A program made the position numbers and the translations under genes. A stretch of DNA of 64,000 nt from Dipteris shenzhenensis (Eukaryota; Polypodiophyta; Polypodiopsida; Gleicheniales). Within the stretch, counting starts at the first letter, position 1; each line of letters starts with the position of its first letter. This document shows, piece by piece, positions 10,566 through 22,600 of this stretch. The DNA is taken from assembly GCA_047967505.1 (NCBI GenBank), contig CM106538.1; one strand, written 5' to 3'. The notes under the pieces are model-generated. The model made no database searches and was not told the DNA's origin. It worked only from the letters and a program-made list of their open reading frames with translations.

Positions 10566-11516
10566 CTAAGAATATGCATCATCTAAAGTGGTAAGTAAGT
10601 CTATAGGTAGACTAGACATAAAGAGAATGTCATTGTCACTATTATCAGTCACTGCATTGATCTCCTCGATTTTTATTTTTTCTTTGTCCTCCCTTGGACT
10701 CTCTTCCTTATTATTTGCACTCCAATTTGCATTCTTTTTCTTATCCTTTTGCTCTCTTTTCTGCTTGTAGCAATCTTTTTTCATGTGGTCCTTCTTGTCA
10801 CAGTGGTAACACTCAATGTTCTGTGCCTTGGATTTACTACGAGACTTTCCTCTTTCTTGGGACTTTCCCTTGAATTGTGATTTGTCCCTTTGCAGATTTA
10901 AGGATGCATCTTGCTTGTTGCCATCCATAGACTTCCATCTAATCTCCTCGGTCAACAAGCTATCCACAACATCATTAAACTTCAATACTCCACCAGGTGC
11001 AGAGTTACTGACAGTTGTACGTAAGGTATCCCATGAGGATGACAATGAACACAAGAGAAATATAATTGTCTTAGTCTTTGCATCAAAATTTATCTTTTGA
11101 GCTTGAAACTGGTTGAAAATTATATTGAATTCATTTAAGTGAGAAGCAATGGAGACTACTTCCTTCATCTGCAGCTTAAAGAACCTTTTCATGAGGTAAA
11201 CTTTATTAGAGGTGGCTTCCTTCTCGTAAGTGGCACATAATTTCTTCCACAAATCTTCTTTAGTTTGCTCATTTACTACTGTGAAATAAACTGACTCTGC
11301 AAGATGAAGTCTAATAGTAGACTTTACTAATGCATTCAACTCATTCGAATCATTCTTAGACATATTTACAGGCTTAGCTCCAATCCCTGTCAAGGGTTTA
11401 ATCTACTTCTTTTGAATAAGCACATCTCTTATCTGTTCTTTCCACAAATAAAAGTTTGTCCCATCAAACTTTTTAATATTGAAAAACTCTTTTTCAGAAA
11501 TGGAAGAGGATGTCAT
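10566..11516 (-). pseudogene. Copia-1b gag with one internal stop
   Basis: A start codon at 11514-11516 opens MTSSSISEKEFFNIKKFDGT and a YLWKEQIRDVLIQKK segment, the typical N-terminus of plant copia gag. A single TAG (plus-strand CTA at 11403-11405) interrupts it; the frame then stays open for 275 codons to 10566. The zinc knuckle C-x2-C-x4-H-x4-C (CYHCDKKDHMKKDC) lies near 10780-10830, followed by a charged Lys/Glu tail. Gag forms the particle that packages element RNA. Apart from the one stop, which could be a CAG-to-TAG change, this is the best preserved Copia-1 gene. Confidence 0.88.
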
Positions 11517-12502
11517 GATGCAAATGAAACAAAATCCCAAATGCTAGTACCTCCAAGAGAGAAACCACACCAAATATCAGGTGCACCCAAGTGTATATGC
11601 AAAAATGAAAGGTAGCCAAAACTCAAAGGCTCAAAGTATCAAAATGCATCTGACTAATTTGCATATACTATGTATCCATATGAGCAAATTTGGCCCAAAA
11701 GAAAATTCCAACTGCAATGGAAAAACAATGGCAATCCCAATGCTAATAAGTGTTAAAATGTCTCATGAACAAGCATAAATGTTGTCCTTGAGCATATGCA
11801 CCAACAAAATTTCATCCAAGATATCATAGCATAACCTATGCATCCGTGTGCTAAACGTCCATCAATAAAGCATCCAAGGCAATCTGGAAGTTCTTGCACT
11901 TACTATTAAAAGAACATATATGTATTCTTTTAATTTATGTGAATAAACGTCGTTTAAACTAGTGCATTCTTAAACTTACCTTTGAATGAATATTTGTAAT
12001 TATTTTAATAGTATGTTAGTGAATCTTTCACAATGTGTTTTTTTATACTTACTTTTGAGAGAATATGTTTATTCTTTCAATTGGATGTGAATGAATGCAG
12101 AACTATTTGAAATATGCACTCTTAGTTAGAGTTCTTACATTCATTATTGAAAAAATTTATATATGTTGTTTTAATTTTATGTGAATGAATGTCAAGTAAA
12201 CATTCTTACAAAGTACTTTTGAAAGAGTGTTTTATATTTTTTCAATAGTATGTGAATGAATCTTAGCCATGTTAAGGTCCTCATTGAGAAAAAATTGAAC
12301 AAAAAAGATTACATCCAAATAGGATATTGTACTACTCAGTCATTGCTAAGAGCCTCATTGCGGCTTGTCGATAGTCAATAATAAACTATCGTATTCATAG
12401 AGGCCTACTTTCTACGTGCAAATTTTTGGGGAGTCGATGGAGGAGTTATGGAGATTTCGGGGAGCCAATGGAGAGGCTAAGGACCGTACACAATTACAGG
12501 CA
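11517..12502. other. Copia-1b upstream region, no gene seen
   Basis: This is where the 5' leader and LTR of Copia-1b should lie, but no clear TG...CA ends or initiator-tRNA primer site were found. Between 11900 and 12260 the words GTGAATGAATG and TTTGAAAGAATAT recur loosely every 100-120 bp, suggesting an old degenerate tandem repeat. No coding sequence is supported. Confidence 0.4.
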
Positions 12503-12883
12503 TCAAAATCCAGAGCCAACAACAATACGGGAGAAATCTATCATAAAAATCTTTAGCCCTTCATCAATGTCTCTAGAGTATCCATAGAATACATCTAGAA
12601 AAAGGCCAGCTATGTGTATGCCATCCAAAGTGATGACATGAAAATGTTCGAGGAGCCATACAAGAATGCAAACAAGATGGAGATCACGTTGATATGAGAG
12701 GGGCAAAAATTGGATTTGGTTCCTAACATGGCGATGATGAAGAGGTGAAAAGAGTCGGTGAGAAGTGGAGTAGATGAGCAAGGGAGCGAATGAGCGGATG
12801 AGAGCTGGAAGGAGGGATTGTGGAGAAAAGGAGCCAAATAACATTCTCCATATTGGTTCCAAATAATAACGATATGTCTTCAA
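12503..12883 (-). CDS. Unrecognised 126-codon ORF, doubtful
   Basis: Open reading frame with no domain I recognise. The predicted protein is hydrophobic and Leu/Ile/His-rich, without clear repeats. There is no matching copy elsewhere in the window and no neighbouring gene to support it. It may be chance; it is listed only because it is the longest ORF in this otherwise empty stretch. Confidence 0.12.
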   Translation of the reverse strand: MKTYRYYLEPIWRMLFGSFSPQSLLPALIRSFAPLLIYSTSHRLFSPLHHRHVRNQIQFLPLSYQRDLHLVCILVWLLEHFHVITLDGIHIAGLFLDVFYGYSRDIDEGLKIFMIDFSRIVVGSGF

Positions 12884-14559
12884 TTAATAAAAATTGGAGC
12901 CATCATGGTGACTAGAGGATTAATTGCACGTATGCAAGCCTGGTGGTGCTATCCAAATAAACATGAACCATCTTCAATTAATAAAAATTATAGCTAGCAA
13001 TTAATCAAATGTTTGGTTGCCATGAATAGTGATGTATTTTGCAGGCCTTCTTTGCCATGCAAAGATTCATCATCAAGTCTTAAAATTTATAAGGCTACAA
13101 TAAAATTTGGCCTTCTTGTTAAAGGTGAGGGAGCCAAAGTGGCTAGTCCCAATTAGTTGCACTAGATTGCAGTTGCTATTTAACCACATGTCACTGTGAT
13201 GACTAGTGATTAACTGCCCTAAACATTCCATTGTCCCACACCTTGGAGCACTCTTATTGGTACACCTCAAATCCTTCCCTAATCCCTTGAAATTAGGAAA
13301 CACTAATTGGAGGCCCTATTGAATCCTCCATTTCTCCCCTAATGATACCAAAAAATTCCGATATGTCGTGTTTGATCATTATGCTAGTGTGGCAATCAAT
13401 ACATTGGAAAATAGACTTGCAAGAGCACTAGCCTATTCTGAATTTGAAATCTCACCCACCAATGCATCACAGTCTAGCTTGAAAAATGTCCCAAAAATAA
13501 TTTTTTGATTGGCTACACCCAATCATGCGATGGCCCTTTACAAGTAGAGCCCATGCTTAGAATTTCTTTCATGCAATTCAAAATAGAGAAAAAAAGGATG
13601 CATTATAGAAGAACTTTTGGATGCTACCATCTATCTTTCAAGGATAGTGATGGAACTCAATGAGTATCCCCTCTACCAAGTGAATTAATCAATGTCCCAC
13701 ACTTACTACATCTATTTTCTAGGTACCCAAAGCATGTGATAGCACTTTGTGTTTTAGTTCTATGCATTGCCATGCACATTTACCTCTCTACATAGCTACT
13801 TGCGATCGCTCATTGGAATGACTTCCAATATCTAGTTTCTTTTGCAAGTACCGTCTTTGTTGCAACTATTATGTTTTTGGTTGAGCTCATCTCCTCAACC
13901 AACTCTTATTTATTCTTATTGTATTTGTCTCTTCATCTTAGGAGAGTTTAAAATAGCCTCCTCAAGCATTGTTGCCTAGAAATCAACTAGCTTATTTATA
14001 TGTGCTCTACTAGAACCACCATGTGAGATTCATTGTCTCGCAAAACATCATCATGATAGTTGCTACCAAAACATTGAGATCTAGTCCAATCCCCAAGTGT
14101 TTTCTTGACATGAAAGCATGATAATGGGGACATTGTAGTGCACTAAATGCAAGATCCATGATGGAGGCCTCATATTGAACTTTGTAGAGCACTTTGTAAA
14201 GCTATTTGCAAGATCAACTTTTCTCCCATTCAACTATCATTTTGCAGAGCTAAGTTCTATTAATTTGCTTGAATTTTCTTAAATTTTTTTTAAAAAAATT
14301 CTTGATGTAAAACAAAATTTCCCATTTTATTCATATGAATAACTTTTATTGGTACAGATAAAGTTATTCATAAAAATAAAACTATTATTCGTATCAATAA
14401 AATCTTATTCATATAAATAAGATTTATATTAAAAAAAGAACTTAAATTTTACTCAATTTTTATTTGGACCAATATCTACCTCTTATCCACCTGTTATCCC
14501 ATCGTCCTGCCTATCTGCCAGCATACTTGTGTGCTTATCATATTCAAGTAATTTTTTTA
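12884..14559. other. Gene-free region
   Basis: No coding region, RNA gene or mobile element was recognised. From 14280 to 14430 the sequence is very A+T-rich, with several short inverted repeats around TTATTCATATGAATAA. Words such as AATTAATAAAAATT are repeated near 12880 and 12975. Confidence 0.5.
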
Positions 14560-15420
14560 AAAAGAGGTAGACACCCAAAAAGTCCCTCAACTTTGTGTAG
14601 AGACCCAAAAGGTCTCCCCAAAAGTGGAGAGACCAACATGTATAAATATCTCTCAATGGAATGAAGCTCCCACTCTTTGGGGTTCAGTGTTCAAGCTCAC
14701 TATTGTGTTCATGCAATTGATCTCCATTGCATCCATGCTCTCTTACACTATTGTGTTCTAACATGCCGTTACCCTTGCACTCTCTACCCTTGAACTCCCT
14801 CCTCCTCCTCCTTCCTCCCTCTTCCTCCCTCCTCGTTCTCCTCCCTCATCCTCCTCCCTCCTCCTCCTCCTCCTCCTCCTCCTCCCTCCTTCTCCTTCTC
14901 CTCCCTCTTCCTCTCTCCTTCTTCTCCTTCCTCCTCCTCCTCCTCCCTCCTCCTCCTCCTTTCTCCTCCTCTTCCCTCTTCCTCCCTCCACCTCCTCCTC
15001 CCTCCTTCTCCTCCTCCTCTGCTCCTCCTCCTCCTCCTCCCTCCCTCCTTTAACCCTTACCCCTTGAATCCGCGAAGGAGACTAGCTCTCCACTCCTCAA
15101 CCTTGGACTCCTCCTAAACCCTGCAACCCCCTTTGAACCCAGGAACTCCTAGTTAACTCTCTCAACCGTGTCCCCACTTCTAACCCTAAAATCCCCTTCT
15201 AAACCCTTGAACTCCTGTGGAGGCGAGAGCCTCTATCAATCGTTATAATCAAGCCCTCTTTCTCATTCACACATGCATGAGATTTACTTTCCACGCTTTA
15301 GCCTACACCTCTCACCGGAACACGACCTGAGGACCTATGCTACACTTGTGAACACCTATGCTACAACGAGCAATGACACGACTATAGGTGACCAACACCC
15401 TCGGAACCTGCACATGGGCA
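14560..15420 (+). mobile_element. Diverged gypsy-type LTR fragment related to 3403-4776
   Basis: It shares the order of the first LTR: a TATAAATA box (14641-14648), ATGGAATGAAGC and CTTTGGGG words, a TCC-rich tract (14800-15050), and CCCTGGAACTCC-like repeats. It also shares the late block with CCGGAACACGA, GCTACAC and TAGGTGA, then CTCGGAACCT. The match ends near 15415, before any GAGTCAACA end, so the right end is lost. The left boundary is uncertain. Confidence 0.65.
14800..15050 (+). repeat. (TCC)n polypyrimidine tract in the second LTR
   Basis: Nearly pure C/T on the plus strand with TCC units. The 108-codon Pro/Ser/Leu ORF here and its Arg/Glu/Gly counterpart on the minus strand are artefacts of composition. 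Confidence 0.9.
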
Positions 15421-15855
15421 AAACAGAGACAAAAATCGGGCTGGTTTAAAACATGTTTAGGACTTTCATAGTTTCAACCACCGGGATGATTTAGGACACT
15501 CACAATTTCAACCACCAAGATGGTTTAGCCTGATGGTCTCAACTTCACATATTAGACAATAACAATTATATTTCTTTTCATTTCTGAATTTCACCATTAG
15601 AAAATAACAATATATTGCTTTTCATTTTTGAATTTCACAATTTAACAGTGGTATATGACCCGAATAGTAGGAAATTAAATTTAACAAATTTAAGTACTAA
15701 GAAACACAATAATTTCAACCACTGGATTGGTTAACAACTAATGTTTGCTCCTTGGTCAGCAATCCATTCTTTGAGATTGTTAATTCTGAACTCCACGTCT
15801 TCGACAATGCCAAGGACATCCATGGGTGGGGAGATGATAAAGAAAGGGAGATGGA
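15421..15855. other. No gene; short direct repeats
   Basis: TTTCAACCACCGGGATG-like words recur at about 15473, 15509 and 15713. A TATTAGACAATAACAATTAT block is repeated with changes about 60 bp later. Nothing coding was recognised. Confidence 0.45.
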
Positions 15856-16120
15856 CTACGATGCAAGAAAGAAGAGAGTGTCTCTGGAAGGACTAGGATG
15901 GAAGAATACAAGTTAATGAGAAGCACTAGAATGGATGAAAGAAGAGAGTGTTTGTGGAAGAACTAGGATAGAAGAATACAAGTTATCAGGATGGATGAAA
16001 GAAGAGAGTGTTTGCGGAAGGACTAGGATAGAAGAATACAAGTTACTCAGAAGGACTAGGATGTAAGAAATAAGAGAGTGTTTGTGGAAGGACTAGGATG
16101 GAAGAATACAAGTGCACTAA
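15856..16120. repeat. Minisatellite, AAGAGAGTGTTTGTGGAAGG units
   Basis: Four imperfect copies built on GAAAGAAGAGAGTGTTTGTG then GGACTAGGATGGAAGAATAC. Spacing is irregular, about 60-75 bp. The next 200 bp contain two copies of GGCACGATGTGTTCA and of AGCATTGGGAATGCT. Confidence 0.7.
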
Positions 16121-16340
16121 GGCACGATGTGTTCATTATGATAAGGGTTGGAATAAAGTGAGAGGCACGATGTGTTCACTATGATAAGGATAAGGATAAG
16201 GGTTGGAATAAAGTGAGAGAAGCATTGGTAATGCTCTACTTTAAGTGAGTGGAGATTGTCCAACTGAATAAAATTTTGCAGAGCATTGGGAATGCTGTAC
16301 TTTAAGTGAGTGGAGCATTGGGAATTGATACTTGTGAGTG

Positions 16341-16809
16341 AAATATATTACAAATATTACATCACATATTCATATCAAAATTCTCATCATACAAGGATTT
16401 ATTTTCAAATAATCACATCATCATACATTCATATCATAAGATTGTGTGCATGAAGAAATATATTACAAATATTACATCATCACATATTCATATCAAAATT
16501 CTCATCACACAAGGATTTATTTCCAAATAATCACATCATCACACATTCATATCATAAAATTGTGTGCATGAAGAAATATATTACAAATATTACATCATCA
16601 CATATTCATATCAAAATTCTCATCACACAAGGATTTATTTCCAAATAATCACATCATCACACATTCATATCATAAAATTGTGTGCATGAAGAAATATATT
16701 AGAAATATTATATCATCACATATTCATATCAAAATTCTCATCACACAAGGATTTATTTCCAAATAATCACATCATCACACATTCATATCATAAAATTGTG
16801 TGCATGAAA
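16341..16809. repeat. Four tandem copies of a 118-bp unit
   Basis: Units start with AAATATATTACAAATATTAC at 16341, 16456, 16574 and 16692. The first is 115 bp and the others are 118 bp, with very few differences. The array ends about 95 bp past the stop of the last Ulp1-like module. Confidence 0.9.
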
Positions 16810-16904
16810 TAATTATATAAATATAATCAGTAAATGCCACTTAAGGTAATAAGTCACAAATTGGTGTATAATCAACAAAAACTACAAACACAACATCATA
16901 CATG

Positions 16905-18202
16905 CATCACAACTCTTTTGATGCTTCTAGTGGAGACTGTGGCAACTCTTCTGATGCTTCCAATGGAGGCTTTGGTGCTATAGATGTACACTCAGTCTCT
17001 ACTTCTTCTGTAGTATGTAGTGCTTTCGGAGTAGACTCAGTATCCTCTTCTTTAAATGCAAGCGGAGGTTGTGGCAACTCTTTTGATGCTTCTAGTGGAG
17101 GCTGTGGTGCTGTAGGTGTACACGAGGTCTCTACTTCTTCTGTAGTGTGCAGTGCTTTCATAGTAGACTCAGTCTCCTCTTCCGTAAATGCAAGCTCTGA
17201 TATTGCTTCAGTTGCACGTTGTATTCTAATGGCAACAATTAAGTCTCGAATGATTTCACCCCGAAACAATTGTATATCCTCCTCTGAATATTTGAGCTCC
17301 AAAGAGTCTTCCGATGAGATTTGTGGCTTAAGTTTCTTTGAAAATCAACATGCAGTTGTAGGCAACTCTCCACCCACAACTATGCCCATCTTCCTGCTCT
17401 ACTACTAAATGCTTTTGGAAGTCTACTGAGTCTTTGTACTGTCCTGTTTCTCTGATAGCAGATACCAACTTCTCAATCGACCTGCTCATCATGACATATT
17501 AAAAAAACTTAGTGTGTCTATTACATAAGGTACATAATATAGAAGTAACAACAGATTAATAGAATACTTACGTTTGCACTGAGCCATGAAAGCTTGCAAT
17601 CGAGTTAACAAACCAACAATAGTTGTCTTCAAGGTCCCAAACCACCAGACTCCAATGTTCCCTACACGAATAATTAAGAACCATTATTATTTAACACAAT
17701 GTTGCCAGTATAAGATGAAAATAAAGGTTGCCATGATACTTACATCTCGTGATATGCCATAAATAGGACTCGCACGCCAATTAAATGTAAAGGCTGTAAC
17801 CATTTACAAACATCGGCTATTGTCTTTTTGCTATCGCTAAGTATAGGAGAAAGGAGGGAATCCACCATATACACACGGTTTTATACGGCTCTACCAAATC
17901 GTGAGATAACTATAATGCACCAACAAATAAATGAATATTAGCTTATTAGATTTAATCAAAATATTGAACTATCAAGCTGAGAAAAAGTTTGTATCAAACT
18001 TGAGAATGGCCATCATAATGTTGTTATTGACCTCATTTGAAACTCTAGAGAGGATTGAAATCTCCTCTCCCCTAAATTCAAGATACTGAGGTCTATGTTG
18101 AATCATAATCCTAACATTAAAAGAGCTTCCCAATTCTTCCAATGAAGCCATGTTTGTAGAGTTGAGGTCTTCTATCCCATTTGTCTCTTTGACGGCATTC
18201 AT
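16905..18202 (-). pseudogene. Ulp1/C48-like cysteine peptidase module, copy C
   Basis: The downstream-most of three tandem minus-strand modules; Ulp1-type enzymes cut SUMO or related modifiers from proteins. Likely exons are about 18202-18003 (GEEISILSRVSNEVNNN), 17905-17751 (VRVLFMAYHE), 17665-17572 (EHWSLVVWDLED, then FVNSI) and 17490-16905. The last exon carries VEQEDGHSCGWRVAYNCML, with the catalytic Gln and Cys. His is present in HWSL; the position normally held by Asp is Asn (FVNS). A stop and a frame change follow near 17320. The readable tail then carries about two copies of a TTEEVET...PPLEAS repeat. It is probably inactive, but splicing is conserved with copies A and B. Confidence 0.72.
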
Positions 18203-18240
18203 TTCACCCTTAATGATTGCTCAAATGGTACATGTTATAA

Positions 18241-19153
18241 ATGCATAGAGATGCAAATCCGTATATGTTGATAGTGTGGTGTCATTTTGTATCTCAAAAA
18301 TTTGACCAAGTACCAAAAAGCAATTGTAGCCCACCCTCCATCCACAATTATAGATGTGGCTATTCTCTTGATGTGATACCTGACATGTTATATACTCTGT
18401 TTGTTGTGTGCGAAGTCACATTGTCGCATTACTGTGTCGATAGCACCTACTAACTTTCGAGCTGATCTGCCCATCAAAACATATAACATCAGTGAATATG
18501 TGCATTGCATATCAATCCACATGTCAAGAAGTGACAACAAGTGTAGTCTATACTTACTCTAACACATTGCCATGGACAGATGTCATTGAGTTGGCAAAGA
18601 AGCACTTCTTCGCAAGGATGTCCATGACTACCGGACTCCAATGTGAGCTGCATTATCAATAAAGAATAATTACTGTGTTTGAGACAATTCTAGCAATGCA
18701 ATAGAAAAAACAAGTAGGGTTTGATGCTTACTTCTCATAATATGATGTGAAAATAACTCGTGCATCATTCATAGGAATGTGCTTCAACCACTTGCAAACA
18801 TCCTCTATGGTTTCTTCTTTGTTGCTAAGCACTTCCAAAATACGAGGATCAAGCATATATGAAACGCTTTGTATATTTTGCGAAAAATTTGCTACAACAT
18901 TACTATATTTTAAAAAAAAAGTATTAGCTTCTTGGGTTTAATAAAAATAAGCAAAGTATAAAGCGAAGGAAAAGGCTGCATCAAACCTGAGGATGGTTGT
19001 AATGACTTTGACATTAACCTCTTTCTTAGAATTCAAGAGGATTGAAATCTCTTCTTCACCAAATTCAAAAAAATGAGGTTGTTGTCGAATTAACAACATA
19101 GCGGTGAATGAACTTCCAATCTGCTCCAATAGATTCATATTTTCATGACTCAT
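18241..19153 (-). pseudogene. Ulp1/C48-like cysteine peptidase module, copy B
   Basis: Middle member of the tandem triplet, with the same exon order. Exon 1 is 19153-18987 (GEEEISILLNSKKEVN). Exon 2 is about 18900-18738 (SYMLDPRILEVLSNKEETIE). Exon 3 is 18647-18558 (SHWSPVVMDI, later FFANSM) and exon 4 is about 18472-18245. The Gln-Cys box reads QENSHIYNCGWRVGYNCFL, two residues longer than in copies A and C. Again Asn replaces the usual Asp. Splice sites are mostly GT-AG. It lacks the long N-terminal region found before copy A. The C-terminal frame is lost soon after the Cys box. Confidence 0.68.
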
Positions 19154-19224
19154 CTTATTGAGAGAGTAGTCTACATCATATTCTTCTTCACTTGCTATGT
19201 CTTCTACATCCTCCTTCTACTATA

Positions 19225-19600
19225 AAAATATATAAAAGTTATGCGATGTACACATTCCAAATAAAGGCTTAAACAAGCAGATAAGGTTTCATACATGCTT
19301 TCATTAGAATGAGTCTCTCCTCTGCTTGGAGCAAAAATTTAAAAAGTAAGGTTTTATACATGCTTTCATTAGAGTGAGTCTCTCCTCCTCTTGGAGGAAA
19401 ATTTTAAAAAGTTATGAGATTTACACATCCCAAATAAAAATAAAGGTTTAAATAATCATAGAAGTATAAAGATAGCATACTTTCATTACACTCAGTCTCT
19501 TCTCCTCTTGGAGGAAAATATAAAAAAGTTATGAGATTTACACATCCTAATTAAAGGCTTGAACAAGCATACAAGTATAAAGATAAGGTTTATACATGCT
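19225..19600. repeat. Tandem repeats between Ulp1 copies A and B
   Basis: The block ATACATGCTTTCATTAGA...GAGTCTCTCCTC...CTTGGAGGAAAATTTT recurs at about 19291, 19356, 19472 and partly 19590. AAGTTATGAGATTTACACAT words lie between the copies. It occupies the spacer between two duplicated peptidase modules. Confidence 0.65.
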
Positions 19601-22600
19601 ACAATGTAGTCATATTTTCAGGTTGTTTCCCAATGGTAGTAATTAGACGCTGAATACTCTCAGCTCGAAATGCTAGCAGATCGGCTTCTGTATATGATTC
19701 CATTTTGACTGGTAACTCCAAATCAAAAATCTCTCTAAGAAACAACATGCAGTTGTAGGCGACTCTCCACCCACATCTGTGTCCATCTTTTTGCTCCACT
19801 GGCAGACGTCTTTTGAATTCTACTTGACCTTGTTGCTCCGTGGTCGTTTTAACAGCAGATACTAGCCGATATGCAGCACTGTCCATCATGACATATTAAA
19901 TATATTAATATGTCATGATCATAAGATACAAAATAAGAAAGTATAAAAAATATTAAGAGAATAATTACCTTGGGGAGTTGGCATGATAGCCTTCCATTGA
20001 TTCACAAACCACAAACGGTTGAGTTCAAGGTCCTAGAAGATCAGATTCCAATGTGAGCTACACGACCAGAATAAAAATGATTATTGTTTTACACAAACTT
20101 GCCAAAGAAATAGTAAAAATAAGGTTAGATTTGATACTTACGCCTCATGATAAGGCATTAAGATGACTCGCACCCCATCTAAATTCAAAGGGCTTAACCA
20201 GGTACAAACATCCTCTATATTCTTTTGAGAAGAGCTAAGAATAGAAGAAAGGAGAGCATCGAGCATGTAGACACGATGCTGCACTACTGCAGTAGGAAGC
20301 TGAGGAATAACTACACTGCACCAAGAAATAAACAAACTTTAGCTCATAGAATTGATTTGCATTCTGCACTAGGAAACTGATATATAACTACACTATGAAT
20401 AAATAAACAAATGTTAGCTCATTGAAGTAGCAACAAATAAACAAATGTTACCTGAGAATGGCCAAGATAACATTGTCATTAACCTCTTTTAAAGGATTGG
20501 AGAGGATTGAAACCTCCTCTCTACCAAAGCTCAAATACTGAGGTTCTCATTTCAAAACGATCCTAACTTCAAATGAGCTCTCCATTTTATCCAATGCAGC
20601 TAAATTTGATTCTTCAATCAAATTTAGAGGTGGTTGCATTGTTGAAGTAGAAGGGAGTGCCTCCATATTGACTTCATCCATTTCTTCTCCCTCTATTGCC
20701 TGTAAACAAATATGAGAGATTAGATTCATTATCTTTAAATTTAAATCTTATTTAAAAAATTATATTTAGTTGAGAAATAGAGAGTTCATACCGCTAAGTA
20801 TTGTCGTACTGGCCTTTTTTCATAACCCTGCCAGCCATAATTATCAAAGAAGGCATCATCATGTTTGTCTTCATCCACCAACCTCTCTGTGAATAAGTCA
20901 TGTAAGTCCATCTTTTCATCATCATCAACTGGGATATTATGATCTTCAAGGTAATCATCCATGTCATCGGTGTCCTTGTGGTCTATCTCTTTTTCATAGC
21001 CTATGGTTAGATCTGCTTGAAGCTAGAAATAAGCCATGAAATGCTTATTTTCAATAATATTTGTGGAGTTGCCTTTTCTGAGGAGATCCTCAAATAAATA
21101 TCCCATCCTACACAAGGTGACCTCCCAACCTGCTGGTAGCAGATTCTCCATCATGGTAAGCAAGAGACTCCCACTTTTTGTAGGACTTCCATAGTTGTTT
21201 TTTTGGTAATGTATGGACCTGGGAATAGCTTGCTCTTCTAGCATCAATCTCAAATTATTTGAATTCCCTCTTATGTTCTTTTGTAAGGAGTGATCAGGGT
21301 TGGGACTCCGCATACACAAAAAGAATGATTCAAGAGATTGAATCGCTATGCCACATTCTCTGTTGCCTCTCTTTGCTGCATAAACACCACTATAGATCTT
21401 CAAATCTGATGAATATGCTCGATCTAGAGTAACCTGCATGGCTTCTTTGTCTTTTTTATCAACAAAAATGACAATGTTGCAAATTGCCACTTTGCTAATG
21501 GTGGTATATACTATTCTATCAATGAAGTTATGGATATCATCGCTAGAAACTTCATTGATAAAGAATAGTTATGGCTTATCCCATGCTGACTCATTCTTGA
21601 AGAAGTCATCTTCTGAGACTCCCCTGAAGTTCACAAGCTTTCTAGACTCTGCCGTAACCTCTACATTGAATTGAAAGCTTTGGTGCATATCTGTCGGCAT
21701 CCTTATCTCGCTAATTAATCTTTCCACATATGCAACCACCTGTTGTGGGATTTCTTTTCTCATATAAGAGGTTACTATTTCTGACCCATCTTCATCCTTT
21801 TCAATCCACCTGTTTGCCCATAGCTTTACCTTGGGTGTTGACAAAGAAGCTATATGCTTCACCACATTATAGTCAATGTTACAATGAGTAACCACGTCCT
21901 TTGACTCCAGATACATCCCACATCATCATCTGTAACTGCTTGATTAAGACGCAGATTAAGATTTTTTATTGATGTGAGTTCATCCTGATCATCTTCAACC
22001 TGGGGTTCTGATTCTTCTTCATATTTCTCTTCTTTTAACCATTTTTCATCCACATTATCTCTCTCTACAGTGAGACGATGTCTTTTTTTACTACTTGGAA
22101 CCGTGGTTCTTGCAGTACTAGCCTTTTGTATTTCATGTTGTGGTTTGCTAGCAAGAGCTTCTAGCATAACTGCAGTGGATCGACCTTGATCTTCTTTATT
22201 TTTTTTTAATTCCCGTGCACTCAAGGCTTGTTTTCCATCATCCTTAGTTACATCCACCATTTCTTGCTCTAGAAGTTTGCGCTCATGTTCTACACGTTTG
22301 TGAGAGTATGTCTGTTCTTCTTGTCCCTGCATCGAAGTCTGAGCTTTTTGATCTCCTTCATGTGAAGATCCTTGAATATGAGGAGCATATTCTACATCCT
22401 GAAAGTACTCAAACATTATCTTTGCATGCATCCTTTTTGCCACCACACTAGGAAATTGCTCCCAAGTATATGAAAGAGTCTCCAATGCACTTTGTAGCTT
22501 TGGAAACTTTGATGGTTGAGGAGGAGGCATCACAAAGGTCTTTGAGTCTCTCCTTGACACAATAAAATGAATACCGCCAACTTTAGGATTTGAACTCTTT

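Larger units (their letters stand above)
8905..11516 (-). mobile_element. Ty1/copia retrotransposon relic, copy 2 (Copia-1b), RT and RNase H deleted
   Basis: Same family and orientation as Copia-1a. It keeps a nearly whole gag, an integrase core and the integrase C-terminal linker. About 1.15-1.3 kb covering RT and RNase H is deleted at about 8900. Copia-1a lacks a different part, so together the two copies show the parent element's layout. Confidence 0.87.

Noticed and set aside
12503-12883. Conserved gene at 12.5-12.9 kb
   Set aside because: The ORF has no domain, paralogue or supporting signal; it is kept only as a very low-confidence entry.
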